Shown piece after piece: positions 44,476 to 54,044 of a stretch of 64,000 nt of DNA (positions are counted from its first letter, which is position 1; the number at the start of each line of letters is the position of its first letter). The DNA lies in assembly GCF_030553075.1 (NCBI RefSeq), contig NZ_CP130701.1, forward strand, positions 3,100,001-3,164,000, in the 5' to 3' direction. The notes under the pieces are model-generated. The model made no database searches. It was not told where the DNA came from and saw nothing but the letters and a program-made list of their open reading frames with translations. Made by a program: the position numbers and the translations under genes. The stretch comes from Halomonas sp. I5-271120. Lineage in GTDB: Bacteria; Pseudomonadota; Gammaproteobacteria; Pseudomonadales; Halomonadaceae.

Positions 44476-45038
44476 AATTCCTTACCTAACCCTTTGATAG
44501 AAAAGGTTTCCAAGAATGGCTCGGCTACCTATGCAGAATTCGCACGCCTGCGCTTTTTGCCGGATCCAATAATACTGTGCATTTATCCATGCCCTGAGGT
44601 AGTCGGGCATGGAGACGTAGTGCATACCAACACTGCCAAGCCGGGTAAGAGCGGCCATGCGAGTGAACCGCTACAAGCGGGCGGTGAGGCCTGAATTTGG
44701 GATAGCACGAAAATTTGGAAGGGTACCGGCCACGCTACCGCCCCTACTTGAGCATATCGTGATGGCTCCCTGCCATCCATGCAGTAGTCCTTTCCTTAGC
44801 GCGATGCTATCGGTCATTTCTGGGCTGTTACTGACCGTGAACAGTCAGCTTATTGATTGGTGGCGTTGGATGCAAAAGGCTGCGTGGAAAACATCCGTAT
44901 CTGCCGCTAAGCGAATACTCTTGCTGTTGGTGACCCTATTCCAATGAAAACACCCCGAAAGCTGGGGGCACAGCTTTCGAGGTGTGATTCAGGTCTTGCA
45001 GGTATCAGGAATTACACGGTTCCTATTGGAAGGTGGCG
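44476..45038. other. Orphan segment between the cassette array and the acyl-CoA synthetase gene
   Basis: About 560 bp without a recognisable gene. Short open frames exist on both strands (for example 44657-44947 plus, 96 aa, basic N-terminus then hydrophobic), but none resembles an integron integrase or a transposase I know, and start signals are poor. A small inverted repeat ATGCCC...GGGCAT lies near 44590-44611. The composition is mixed, and it may be the decayed end of a mobile element. Confidence 0.5.
44947..44985 (-). terminator. Terminator of the acyl-CoA synthetase gene
   Basis: On the minus strand CACCTCGAAAGCTG pairs with CAGCTTTCGGGGTG with a single G-T type mismatch and is followed by TTTTC. 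Confidence 0.8.
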
Positions 45039-46754
45039 TTACAGCCCCAGCTCGTGGGTGGCTTCTTCGCGCATCTTGAACTTCTGGATCTTGCCGGTAA
45101 CGGTCATCGGGAAGGCGTCGACGAACTTCACGTAGCGGGGAATCTTGAAGTGGGCGATCTTGCCCTGGCAGAAGCCTCTCAGGCCTTCTTCATCCAACTC
45201 TTCACCCTCGACCAGCTTGACCCAGGCCATCACTTCTTCGCCGTACTTGGCATCGGGTACGCCGATCACCTGCACGTCCGAGATGGCGGGGTGGGTGTAG
45301 AGGAAGTCCTCGATCTCGCGGGGATAGATGTTCTCGCCGCCGCGGATGATCATGTCCTTGATGCGACCGACAATCGCCACGTAGCCGTCTTCGTCCATGG
45401 TGGCGAGGTCGCCGGTGTGCATCCAGCGGCTGGCGTCGATGGATTTGGCGGTGGCATCCGGGTTGTCCCAGTAGCCGAGCATCACGCTATAGCCGCGGGT
45501 ACACAGTTCGCCGCGCTCGCCGCGTGGCACCACGGCGCCGTTGGAAGGATCGACCAGCTTGACCTCCAGGTGCGGGTGAATGGTGCCCACGGTGGTGACG
45601 CGTTTCTCGAGCGGGGCATCGGTGAGGGTCTGGAAGCTGACCGGGCTGGTCTCGGTCATGCCGTAGCAGATGGTCACGCCTTCCATGTGCATCTTGTCGA
45701 TCACCTGGCGCATCACCTCGATGGGGCAGATAGAGCCGGCCATGATGCCGGTGCGCAGTGTCGAAAGGTCGAACTCGGCAAAGCGCGGATGTTCCAGTTC
45801 GGCGATGAACATGGTCGGCACGCCGAAGAGGGCGGTGGCGCGCTCGTTTTCCACGGCCGTAAGCGTCGCTTCGGCGTCGAAGCCGTCTCCGGGATAGATA
45901 ATGGTCGCGCCGTGCGTCATGCAGCCCAGGTTGCCCATCACCATGCCGAAGCAATGATAGAGCGGCACCGGAATCACCAGCCGGTCGGCCTCAGAGAACC
46001 CCATGGCGCGGGCCACGAAGAAGCCGTTGTTGAGAATGTTGTGGTGGGAAAGCGTCGCGCCCTTGGGCGAGCCGGTGGTCCCAGAGGTGTACTGGATGTT
46101 GATCGGCTCATCGAACTGCAGCGCCCCCTGAACCTCGGCGAGTTGTGCCTGGCTGACCGTCTCGGCCCCTTCCAGTAGGCCTTGCCAGGTGAGCATGCCG
46201 GGCAGGGCATCGGCGGCATCCAGGCAGATCACCCGCTTGAGCGCCGGCAGGTGAGGGCAGTTCAGGCCGCCTTCTTGCGGCTTGGCGAGCTCCGGTGCCA
46301 GCTCGGCGATCATCTGCACGTAGTTCGAGGCCTTGAAGCGCCCCTGCAGAATCAGGGTCGCGGTGGCGGACTGGGTGAGGGCGTATTCCAGCTCGTGGGT
46401 GCGATAGCTCGGGTTCAGGTTGACCAGGATGGCGCCGATCTTGGCGGTGGCGAACTGGGTGATGGTCCACTCGGCCCGGTTGGGCGCCCAGATACCGACC
46501 CGCTCGCCCTGCACCACACCGGCGGCGAGCAGCGCGCGGGCGGCCTTGTCGACTTCGGCCTGCAGTTCCCGCCAGCTATAACGCAGCCCCTGGTGCAGGC
46601 TTAGCAGGGCATCGCGGTCGGGCACCCGCTCGACGGTGGCATCGAAACAGTCGCCGATGGTCTGGCCCTTGAGGGGCGTGTCGCTGGTGCCACTGACATA
46701 GCTTGCTACGGGCGGGGTGGTGGGCGAATCCGGGGTGGGGCGTTGGCGTGTCAT
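45039..46754 (-). CDS. Acyl-CoA synthetase (AMP-binding, branched or medium-chain type)
   Basis: A 571-aa ANL-superfamily ligase that adenylates a carboxylic acid and transfers it to CoA. Motifs are [18 protein letters not shown] (P-loop), YGMTETSPV, the hinge [16 protein letters not shown] and the catalytic lysine context [13 protein letters not shown]. The ATG at 46754 has an AGGAG site. It belongs to the FadD-like/AcsA family often found with LiuR and valine/leucine catabolic genes, and it lies downstream of the MerR-family gene on the same strand. The exact acid is unknown. Confidence 0.9.
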   Translation of the reverse strand: MTRQRPTPDSPTTPPVASYVSGTSDTPLKGQTIGDCFDATVERVPDRDALLSLHQGLRYSWRELQAEVDKAARALLAAGVVQGERVGIWAPNRAEWTITQFATAKIGAILVNLNPSYRTHELEYALTQSATATLILQGRFKASNYVQMIAELAPELAKPQEGGLNCPHLPALKRVICLDAADALPGMLTWQGLLEGAETVSQAQLAEVQGALQFDEPINIQYTSGTTGSPKGATLSHHNILNNGFFVARAMGFSEADRLVIPVPLYHCFGMVMGNLGCMTHGATIIYPGDGFDAEATLTAVENERATALFGVPTMFIAELEHPRFAEFDLSTLRTGIMAGSICPIEVMRQVIDKMHMEGVTICYGMTETSPVSFQTLTDAPLEKRVTTVGTIHPHLEVKLVDPSNGAVVPRGERGELCTRGYSVMLGYWDNPDATAKSIDASRWMHTGDLATMDEDGYVAIVGRIKDMIIRGGENIYPREIEDFLYTHPAISDVQVIGVPDAKYGEEVMAWVKLVEGEELDEEGLRGFCQGKIAHFKIPRYVKFVDAFPMTVTGKIQKFKMREEATHELGL

Positions 46755-46846
46755 GCTGGCTCCTATGATTATTGTGCTTTTAGAACCGGAGCGCCGCGCC
46801 CGCCACACGGGGCGCATTTTGCTGGTATTCCAGGCTAAGGCCCGGG

Positions 46847-47296
46847 TTAAGGGTCCAGGCGCTCCAGCACCGCCCGGCAGCGCGTCTCGACGTCATCGAG
46901 CTCATGCTGCATCAGGCGGATATCCTCTAGGCGTTGCTCCATATCGGCCCGCTTCTCGGCGAGAATTTCGAGGATGCGGTGAAGCTGGCGGGCATTGCCG
47001 TCGGGCATGGCATCGTAGAGCTCGACGACCTCGCGAATCTCGGCCAGCGTGAAACCGAGCCGCTTGCCGCGCAGCGTCAGCTTCAGTCGCACCCGGTCCT
47101 TGTCATGATAGATGCGTCGTTGGCCCTTGCGCTCAGGCGACAGCAACCCTTCCTGCTCGTAGAAGCGGATGGTGCGGGGCGTTACCTCGAACATCTCGGC
47201 CAGCTCACCGATCGCGAAGGTTCGCTTGCGCCTCACGGCTCCCGCGGCGGCCTCGGCCGGGGTTGCCTGGGACTCGGTCTGGCTGGGCTTGGGCAT
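46847..47296 (-). CDS. liuR: MerR-family regulator (LiuR-like)
   Basis: A 149-aa MerR regulator. The N-terminal helix-turn-helix has [20 protein letters not shown] followed by [21 protein letters not shown], and a dimerising coiled coil (about 90-145) follows. There are no metal-binding cysteines in the effector part. The neighbouring genes for branched-chain acyl-CoA oxidation and the TTGACGTTAACGTAAA palindrome in the divergent spacer fit LiuR, the regulator of leucine/isovalerate and related pathways in proteobacteria. It is divergent from the acyl-CoA dehydrogenase gene. Confidence 0.8.
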   Translation of the reverse strand: MPKPSQTESQATPAEAAAGAVRRKRTFAIGELAEMFEVTPRTIRFYEQEGLLSPERKGQRRIYHDKDRVRLKLTLRGKRLGFTLAEIREVVELYDAMPDGNARQLHRILEILAEKRADMEQRLEDIRLMQHELDDVETRCRAVLERLDP

Positions 47297-47399
47297 AGTG
47301 ACGTTCCTTGGCGTTAGCGATGCTGTTGCGATGCATTGGTCGGTGACGGAATGATCGCATGAACGCCGTGGCGCTTCGACTCTCCCAGATTAGTTATGC

Positions 47400-47415
47400 T
47401 TGACGTTAACGTAAA
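47400..47415. promoter_or_regulatory. Candidate LiuR operator
   Basis: TTGACGTTAACGTAAA has a perfect ACGTTAACGT core with TT and AA flanks and lies 104 bp from the liuR start in the 381-bp divergent spacer (47297-47677). It resembles the published proteobacterial LiuR motif. Two further CGTTAACG words at 47595-47602 and 47610-47617 sit in a 15-bp tandem repeat nearer the dehydrogenase gene and may be additional sites. Confidence 0.65.
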
Positions 47416-47677
47416 GGGAATATATTGCTGTTGGCCTTAGACCAAGGGGTGGCTTGCGCCCGACCAAGCAAATGCTAGGTTGGTGGCATTGCCCGGCGAG
47501 GCCGCGGCCGCCCCGTCATTCTTGCTGTCATTCATGCTACGGAAAGCGTTATGGCCGGGCCGACGTGAATACCGACTGTCTGTACGGCGCCTTTCGTTAA
47601 CGCCAACTTCGTTAACGCTGGCCCGTTTCAGACGATGTCGAGACGCCTGCCGGCCGGTGACGTCAGAGGAGATCACC

Positions 47678-48844
47678 ATGGATTTTGCACTCACCGAGGA
47701 CCAGTACGCCCTGCAGCAGGCGGCGGCTGACTTCTGCCGTGCCGAACTCGCCGACCATGCCGCCGACTGGGATGCCCGTTCGCACTTTCCGGTGGATGTC
47801 ATCAAGCGTGCCGGGGAAGCCGGCTTTCTGGGCATCTATATCGATGAGGAGCGGGGCGGGCTGGGGCTCTCGCGGCTCGAGGCCTCGCTGATCTTCGAGC
47901 AGCTCGCCCAGGGCTGCATCTCGACCACGGCCTATCTGACCATTCACAACATGGCCAGTTGGATGATCGCCAACTGGGGCAGCGAGGCGCTGCGCGAGAC
48001 CTGGCTCGAGCGGCTGATCAGCGGCGAGCTGCTGGCCTCCTACTGCCTGACCGAGCCGGGCGCCGGTTCTGATGCGGCCAACCTGCGCAGCAAGGCGGTA
48101 CGCGAGGGTGACGAGTATCGAATCAGCGGCTCGAAGATGTTCATTTCCGGGGCCGGGTCCACCGATGTGCTGGTGGTGATGGCGCGCACCGGGGCGTCTG
48201 ATTCCGGCGCTGGCGGTATCTCTGCGTTCCTGGTGCCCGCCGACAGTGCCGGTATCGAATACGGCAAGAACGAAGAAAAGATGGGCTGGAAGAGCCAGCC
48301 AACCCGGCTGGTCAGCTTCGATGATGTGCGGGTGCCGGTCGGGAATCGCCTCGGTGAAGAAGGCGAAGGCTTCCGCCTGGCCATGAAGGGTCTCGACGGC
48401 GGGCGGCTCAACATCGCCAGCTGCTCGCTGGGTGCCGCCCAGCAGGCGCTGACGCTGTCTCGCGACTATCTAGGCCAGCGCAAGCAGTTCGGCCGCGAGC
48501 TCTCAAGCTTCCAGGCCCTGCAGTTCAAGTTGGCCGACATGGCAAGCGACTTGGTGGCATCGCGGCTGATGGTGCGCCATGCGGCCTGGCGTCTCGATCA
48601 GGGCGACCCTGAAGCCACGGCCCACTGCGCCATGGCCAAGCGGGTCGCCACCGACATGGGCTTCAACGTCTGCAACGAGGCCCTGCAGCTGCACGGCGGC
48701 TATGGCTACATCAAGGAATACCCGCTGGAGCGACTGGTGCGTGACACCCGCGTGCACCAGATCCTCGAGGGCACTAACGAGATCATGCGCGTGATCAGCG
48801 CCCGGCGTCTGCTCGCCGATGGCGTGATCGAGTCGCTGCAGTGA
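47678..48844 (+). CDS. Acyl-CoA dehydrogenase (isobutyryl-CoA dehydrogenase-like)
   Basis: This FAD flavoprotein oxidises a branched short-chain acyl-CoA, most likely isobutyryl-CoA in valine degradation, given the next two genes. The 388-aa product has YCLTEPGAGSDAANL, the FAD-binding region FISGAGSTDVLVVMART, RKQFGRELSSFQALQF and the catalytic base region with YPLERLVRDTRVHQILEGTN (shown in part). The ATG at 47678 has GAGGAG upstream. It is the first gene of a plus-strand valine-catabolic cluster. Confidence 0.92.
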   Translation: MDFALTEDQYALQQAAADFCRAELADHAADWDARSHFPVDVIKRAGEAGFLGIYIDEERGGLGLSRLEASLIFEQLAQGCISTTAYLTIHNMASWMIANWGSEALRETWLERLISGELLASYCLTEPGAGSDAANLRSKAVREGDEYRISGSKMFISGAGSTDVLVVMARTGASDSGAGGISAFLVPADSAGIEYGKNEEKMGWKSQPTRLVSFDDVRVPVGNRLGEEGEGFRLAMKGLDGGRLNIASCSLGAAQQALTLSRDYLGQRKQFGRELSSFQALQFKLADMASDLVASRLMVRHAAWRLDQGDPEATAHCAMAKRVATDMGFNVCNEALQLHGGYGYIKEYPLERLVRDTRVHQILEGTNEIMRVISARRLLADGVIESLQ

Positions 48845-48913
48845 GGCGCGCCCGACGCCACCTATCCACCACCTTTCAGTTTCTCCGATAACGACCGACA
48901 AGGAGCCCGATCG

Positions 48914-50029
48914 ATGACCGATGCACCCGTGCTGTTCGAGGAGCGCCCGACCCGCGAGGGGTATCTTATCGGGGTGGCGACCCTCAATGCCCCAAGGGCG
49001 CTGAACGCCCTGTCGCTTGCCATGATCGAGCAGCTCTCGGCCCGCCTGACGCAATGGGCCGATGACGAGCGGGTGGTCGCCGTCTGGCTGGAAGGCGCCG
49101 GCGAGAAGGCATTCTGCGCCGGCGGTGACATCGTTGCGCTTTACAAGGCGATTCAGGCCGGGGAGGGCGGCGCCCTTGCCGAGACCTACTTCACCGGCGA
49201 ATACGGCCTCGACTATCAGATTCATTGCTATGAAAAGCCGCTGCTGGTGTGGGGCGACGGCATCGTGATGGGCGGCGGCATGGGACTGATGGCCGGAGCC
49301 GGTCATCGCCTGGTCACCGAGACCTCGCTGCTGGCGATGCCGGAGATCAGCATCGGCTTTTATCCGGACATCGGTGCCAGCTGGTTCCTCAACCGCATGC
49401 CGCCGGGCATCGGCGCCTACCTGGGCCTGACCGGCGCCCAGCTCAATGCGCGAGACGCCTTAGACCTGGGCCTTGCCGACCGCTTCGTGCCTCGGGAGAG
49501 CCGCGAAACCCTGTTCGAAGCGCTGCTATCTGCCGACTTCGACGAGGCCGATGACGCCCGGGCGCTGCAGGCGGTGGTGGGGCGAGTGCTCGACCGTTTC
49601 GAGAATCGGGACCAGGCGCCGGCTGCCCAGCTGTGGCCGCATCGCGATCATCTGCAGCGCCTCACCGCCTGCGCATCGGCCACGGATGCCGCCGCGCGCA
49701 TCCTCGACGATGACCATCAGGATGACTGGCTCGCCGCCAATCGGGCGCGGCTCGCCGCTGGCTGCCCGCTGAGCGCGCAGCTGGTCTGGCAGATGATCCG
49801 GCGTCATTCCCGCACCGGCCTCGCCGAGGCCTTCCGTGAAGAGCTCAATCTATCTGTGCAGTGCTGTCTGAAGGGTGATCTCGCCGAGGGCGTGCGGGCG
49901 CTTCTAATCGACAAGGACAAGACCCCGCGCTGGTCGCATTCAAGCGTCGGCGCGGTGCCCAAGGCCGATGTCGAGGCCCTGCTGCGACCGCTGTGGAACC
50001 CTGAGACGCACCCGCTGCGCGAGCTGTAA
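48914..50029 (+). CDS. 3-hydroxyisobutyryl-CoA hydrolase (enoyl-CoA hydratase/isomerase family)
   Basis: This enzyme hydrolyses 3-hydroxyisobutyryl-CoA to free 3-hydroxyisobutyrate and CoA, the step that frees the acid in valine breakdown. At 371 aa it is longer than enoyl-CoA hydratases, as HIBCH proteins are. Motifs are EKAFCAGGDIVALY, GDGIVMGGGMGLMAGA and AMPEISIGFYPDIGAS, and the C-terminal extension ends SSVGAVPKADVEALLRPLW. An AAGGAG site lies before the ATG. Confidence 0.92.
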   Translation: MTDAPVLFEERPTREGYLIGVATLNAPRALNALSLAMIEQLSARLTQWADDERVVAVWLEGAGEKAFCAGGDIVALYKAIQAGEGGALAETYFTGEYGLDYQIHCYEKPLLVWGDGIVMGGGMGLMAGAGHRLVTETSLLAMPEISIGFYPDIGASWFLNRMPPGIGAYLGLTGAQLNARDALDLGLADRFVPRESRETLFEALLSADFDEADDARALQAVVGRVLDRFENRDQAPAAQLWPHRDHLQRLTACASATDAAARILDDDHQDDWLAANRARLAAGCPLSAQLVWQMIRRHSRTGLAEAFREELNLSVQCCLKGDLAEGVRALLIDKDKTPRWSHSSVGAVPKADVEALLRPLWNPETHPLREL

Positions 50030-50113
50030 TACAGCGATGCAGCAACGATAACGGCAGCAACAACAACGCAACAACAACAACGATCACATAACCACCCAAC
50101 AAGGAGCCACACC

Positions 50114-51013
50114 ATGCGTATCGCCTTCATCGGTCTTGGCAACATGGGGGGCCCCATGGCCACCAATCTCGTCAAGGCTGGCCATGATGTCTGCGTCTTC
50201 GATCTATCGGATCAGGCCATGCAAACCCTCGAGGACGCCGGCGCTAGCCGTGCCGCCAGCGCCGAGGCGGTGACCAAGGAGGCCGAGGTGGTGGTCTCGA
50301 TGCTGCCAGCCGGCGCCCATGTGAAGGGGCTCTACCTGGGCAACGACGGTGCCCCGGGGCTGCTGGATACCCTCGCCGGTAACCCGCTGATCATCGATGC
50401 TTCGACCATCGCCCCGGATGATTCCCGCACCGTGGGTGCCGCCGCCGCCGAGCGCGGGTTTGCCTTCGTGGATGCTCCCGTGTCGGGCGGGGTGGGCGGT
50501 GCGGTCGCCGGCACCCTGTCTTTCATCGTCGGTGGCAGCGACGAGGGCTTCGAGCGGGCCAAGCCGGTTCTCGAGGCCATGGGCAAGAACATCTTCCACG
50601 CTGGCGAAACCGGCGCCGGTCAGGTGGCCAAGATCTGCAACAACATGCTGCTCGGCATTCTCATGAGCGGCACGGCAGAGGCCCTGGCGCTGGGCGTCGA
50701 GAACGGCCTCGACCCGGCGGTGCTCTCCGAGGTTATGAAGCAGAGCAGCGGCGGCAACTGGGCGCTCAACGGCTACAACCCCTGGCCAGGGGTGATGGAG
50801 AAAGCGCCGGCGTCGAACGACTACCAAGGTGGCTTTCATACCGACCTGATGGCCAAGGATCTGGGGCTCGCCTGGGAGCTGGCGCTGGGGTCAAGGTCGA
50901 CGGTGCCGATGGGGTCTCAGGCGCGTAACCTCTTTGCCCTGCATGCGGCCAATGGCAACGGCGGGCTTGATTTCTCGAGCATTCAGCGCCTGTATCGCCG
51001 CGACGAGGACTGA
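50114..51013 (+). CDS. mmsB: 3-hydroxyisobutyrate dehydrogenase MmsB
   Basis: This enzyme oxidises 3-hydroxyisobutyrate to methylmalonate semialdehyde with NAD+. The 299-aa protein has the Rossmann start RIAFIGLGNMGGPMATNLVK, the substrate motif FVDAPVSGGVGGAVAGTL and the catalytic lysine in GQVAKICNNMLLGI. The preceding 84-bp spacer is an unusual CAACAA-rich stretch. The expected next enzyme, methylmalonate-semialdehyde dehydrogenase (mmsA), is not in the window. Confidence 0.95.
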   Translation: MRIAFIGLGNMGGPMATNLVKAGHDVCVFDLSDQAMQTLEDAGASRAASAEAVTKEAEVVVSMLPAGAHVKGLYLGNDGAPGLLDTLAGNPLIIDASTIAPDDSRTVGAAAAERGFAFVDAPVSGGVGGAVAGTLSFIVGGSDEGFERAKPVLEAMGKNIFHAGETGAGQVAKICNNMLLGILMSGTAEALALGVENGLDPAVLSEVMKQSSGGNWALNGYNPWPGVMEKAPASNDYQGGFHTDLMAKDLGLAWELALGSRSTVPMGSQARNLFALHAANGNGGLDFSSIQRLYRRDED

Positions 51014-51045
51014 GGTGAGAGGCGGCGTGGAATGAGAAGCTCAGA

Positions 51046-51129
51046 GCAGTGAGAGGTACGTAAGAGCGCAGTGAGAGATACGTAAATAGAGATAGCTGGG
51101 GAAATAGAGATAGCTGGAGAAATAGAGAG
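51046..51129. repeat. Degenerate 22-bp and 18-bp tandem repeats after mmsB
   Basis: GCAGTGAGAGGTACGTAAGA recurs 22 bp later with one change, followed by two and a half copies of an 18-bp unit beginning AAATAGAGATAGCTGG. They lie in the mmsB-MATE spacer. Confidence 0.8.
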
Positions 51130-51158
51130 GGCCGGCCGCGTCAGACGGTGCCGGCCCT
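51128..51158 (+). terminator. Probable terminator after mmsB
   Basis: AGGGCCGGC (51128-51136) and GCCGGCCCT (51150-51158) form a 9-bp stem, but only two T residues follow, so efficiency is uncertain. Confidence 0.5.
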
Positions 51159-51221
51159 TGCTCACATTGGGGCCATGGCCTGAGTGGGGCACAATGACGT
51201 CCCCTTTCGACCGAGGTTGCC

Positions 51222-52622
51222 ATGACGTCGACATCTTCTTCCCAGTCACCCGCCCGGCGCGGCTCGATGCTCGAAGCGCCCATCGCCCGCACGCTGGTGC
51301 GCAAGACTCTGCCGGTGATCGGCGGCATGCTGGCGATGATGACCTTCAACCTGGTCGATGCCTGGTACATCGCCAGCCTCGGCACTGCGCCGCTGGCGGC
51401 GGTATCCTTTACCTTTCCTGTCGTCTTCGCGGTGATCAGCCTGGCGATCGGGCTCGGCATCGGCACCTCGGCGGTGGTGGGGCGCTTGCTCGGCCAGGGC
51501 CGTCACGACCTATTGGCACGCCGCGCCACGGATGCGGTGCTGCTGTCGCTGCTCGTCGGGGCTCTGGTGACACTTGCCGGGCTGCCAAGCATCGAGTCGC
51601 TGTTCTCGCTGCTGGGGGCCGACGCCACCCTGATGCCCTATCTCGAAGCCTACATGGGTGTGTGGTACTGGGGGGCCGCCCTGGTGATCGCGCCGCGCAT
51701 CATCAACAGCGTGCTACGTGCCCACGGCAATACCCTGGCGGCGGGGCTGTCGATGGGCGTTGCCGCGATTCTCAATCTGGTGCTCGACCCGCTGTTGATC
51801 TTCGGCGCCGGGCCGGTGCCGGCGATGGGTGTGGCCGGGGCGGCACTCGCCACAGTGCTGAGCTGGGGGCTGATGACGCTGGGCCTGATCTGTCAGCCGC
51901 GGCTGCGCGGCCTGATTGCCTTTCGGGGTCTTACCCTTGGTGCGCTGGTGGAGTCCTGGCGCGTACTTGGGCGCATTGCCTTGCCAGCGGCGGTGACCAG
52001 CCTGTTCACGCCGGTGGCCATGGCGCTGGTGACCCGCATCGTCGCCGACCACGGCCATGCGGCGGTGGCGGCCTTCGGGGTCGGATCGCGGCTGGATGCC
52101 ATCGCTCAGATCGTGGTGCTGGCGCTTTCAATGACGCTGTCGCCGCTGGTCAGCCAGAACCTGGGCGCCGGCCAGCTCGCGCGGGTGCGCCGGGCCATCG
52201 GCGGCTGCCTGGGCTTTGTGCTGGTCTGGCAGTTGGCGATCTGGGCGGGGCTGCAGGGCCTGGCGCCCTGGCTGACCGCTCGCTATGCCGAGGGGCCGGA
52301 GGTCGGCGAGGTGCTGCGCGATTTTATCTGGCTGGTGTCGCTGGGGCTCGGCGCCCAGGGGGTGGTGATCCTCTCGGTGTCGTCGCTCAATGCCTTGCAT
52401 CGGCCCCGGGACGCCATGGCGCTTTCCGTGGTGCGCCTCTTCGTGCTGTTCGTGCCGCTGGCCTGGCTGGGCAGCCGGTTGGACGGGCCGCATGGCATCT
52501 TCACCGGTATGCTGACGGCTAACCTGATCATGGCGGGCATTGCCTGGTGGCGGTTGAGGGCAGTGTTGGCACGCCAGCGTCAGTCGCAAGGCCAAGATGA
52601 ATCGCAGGGCCAGCTCCAGTAA
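51222..52622 (+). CDS. MATE-family multidrug/Na+ antiporter
   Basis: A 466-aa inner-membrane exporter with 12 hydrophobic segments arranged in two related halves (PVIGGMLAMMTFNLVDAWYI in the first, ALPAAVTSLFTPVAMALVTR in the second). It belongs to the MATE family that extrudes drugs or toxic cations in exchange for Na+ or H+. The substrate cannot be told. The C-terminal tail is a short Gln/Ser-rich stretch (RQSQGQDESQGQLQ). It is probably monocistronic. A large open frame overlapping it in another frame is a composition artefact. Confidence 0.9.
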   Translation: MTSTSSSQSPARRGSMLEAPIARTLVRKTLPVIGGMLAMMTFNLVDAWYIASLGTAPLAAVSFTFPVVFAVISLAIGLGIGTSAVVGRLLGQGRHDLLARRATDAVLLSLLVGALVTLAGLPSIESLFSLLGADATLMPYLEAYMGVWYWGAALVIAPRIINSVLRAHGNTLAAGLSMGVAAILNLVLDPLLIFGAGPVPAMGVAGAALATVLSWGLMTLGLICQPRLRGLIAFRGLTLGALVESWRVLGRIALPAAVTSLFTPVAMALVTRIVADHGHAAVAAFGVGSRLDAIAQIVVLALSMTLSPLVSQNLGAGQLARVRRAIGGCLGFVLVWQLAIWAGLQGLAPWLTARYAEGPEVGEVLRDFIWLVSLGLGAQGVVILSVSSLNALHRPRDAMALSVVRLFVLFVPLAWLGSRLDGPHGIFTGMLTANLIMAGIAWWRLRAVLARQRQSQGQDESQGQLQ

Positions 52623-52706
52623 GCGGCCGCGACCAAGGTCGGCTTGGCAGGGCAGGATGCTTGATCTACATTGCATTTAAATGTCGACATTATTGAGGAG
52701 CTCCCC

Positions 52707-53888
52707 ATGAGTCAGATCACGCCTATTACCTGGGACGACCCCTTCCGCCTCATCGACCAGCTCGACGAGGACGAGCGCATGGTGCAGCGCACCGCCCACG
52801 ACTACTGCCAGGACAAGCTGCTGCCGCGGGTGATACAGGCCAACCGCCATGAGCATTTCGATCGCGAGATCATGAACGAGATGGGCGAGCTGGGGCTGCT
52901 CGGGGCGACGCTCGATGGCTACGGCGGGGCGGGCCTCAACTATGTCAGCTACGGCCTGATCGCCCGGGAAGTGGAGCGGGTGGACTCCGGCTATCGCTCG
53001 GCGATGAGCGTGCAGTCGAGCCTGGTCATGTACCCGATCCATGCCTTCGGCAGCGAGGCGCAGCGCGAGAAATACCTGCCCAAACTGGCCAGCGGCGAGT
53101 GGGTCGGCTGCTTCGGCCTCACCGAGCCGGACCATGGCTCCGATCCCGGCGGCATGAGCACTCGGGCGGTGCGCACGGAAAGCGGCTGGCGCCTCAACGG
53201 CAGCAAGACCTGGATCACCAATTCGCCGATCGCCGATGTGTTCGTGGTATGGGCCAAGGACGAAGAGGGCATCCTGCGTGGCTTCATCCTCGAGAAGGGC
53301 ACGCCCGGCCTTACCGCCCCCAAGATCGAGGGCAAGTTCAGCCTGCGGGCCTCGATCACCGGCCAGATCATGCTGAGCGATGTTGAGGTCGGCGAAGAGG
53401 CCTGCCTGCCCAACGTCACCGGCCTGAAGGGACCCTTCTCGTGTCTCAATCGTGCCCGCTACGGTATCGCCTGGGGCGCCATGGGCGCCGCCGAGGCCTG
53501 CTGGCATGCCGGTCGTCAGTACACCCTGGATCGCAAGCAGTTCGGCCGCCCGCTGGCCGCCAATCAGCTGATCCAGAAGAAGCTCGCCGACATGCAGACC
53601 GAAATTGCCCTTGGCTTGCAGGCCGCGCTGCGGGTCGGGCGGATGATCGATGACGGCCAGCTGGTGCCGGAGGCGATCTCGCTGATCAAGCGCAACAACG
53701 CCGGCAAGGCGCTGGATATTGCCCGCGTCGCCCGGGACATGCACGGCGGCAACGGCATCAGCGACGAGTACCACGTCATCCGCCACGTGATGAACCTCGA
53801 GGCCGTCAACACTTACGAGGGCACCCATGACATTCACGCCTTGATTCTCGGCCGTGCCCAGACCGGTATCCAGGCCTTTACCGGCTAA
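52707..53888 (+). CDS. gcdH: Glutaryl-CoA dehydrogenase
   Basis: This enzyme oxidatively decarboxylates glutaryl-CoA to crotonyl-CoA in lysine and aromatic catabolism, passing electrons to ETF. The 393-aa protein has [34 protein letters not shown] and the catalytic Glu region [20 protein letters not shown], all GcdH-specific variants of the acyl-CoA dehydrogenase motifs. The ATG at 52707 follows GAGGAG. The next gene, a class III CoA-transferase, would make glutaryl-CoA. Confidence 0.94.
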   Translation: MSQITPITWDDPFRLIDQLDEDERMVQRTAHDYCQDKLLPRVIQANRHEHFDREIMNEMGELGLLGATLDGYGGAGLNYVSYGLIAREVERVDSGYRSAMSVQSSLVMYPIHAFGSEAQREKYLPKLASGEWVGCFGLTEPDHGSDPGGMSTRAVRTESGWRLNGSKTWITNSPIADVFVVWAKDEEGILRGFILEKGTPGLTAPKIEGKFSLRASITGQIMLSDVEVGEEACLPNVTGLKGPFSCLNRARYGIAWGAMGAAEACWHAGRQYTLDRKQFGRPLAANQLIQKKLADMQTEIALGLQAALRVGRMIDDGQLVPEAISLIKRNNAGKALDIARVARDMHGGNGISDEYHVIRHVMNLEAVNTYEGTHDIHALILGRAQTGIQAFTG

Positions 53889-54044
53889 CGAGTCGACACC
53901 AGAAAAGATCAAGCGGGGCGTCGAGAAACAAGCCGAAGAGGAGGTCCTGCGCCAGAGATGGCGCAGGTAGCTTACAGGGAGGTATTCATAGCGCCTCCTC
54001 ATAGGCTTGTTGCCGAATCAACCCGAGCGACCAAGGAGCTCAAG

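Noticed and set aside
44657..44947. 96-aa frame as a remnant of an integron integrase
   Set aside because: No tyrosine-recombinase motif (the R-H-R-Y set or the patch of IntI-specific residues) can be seen in this or any other frame of the segment.
51158..52522. 454-codon frame overlapping the MATE gene in another frame
   Set aside because: The MATE frame has 12 membrane helices and conserved motifs; the overlapping frame is Gly/Arg/Ala-rich noise.
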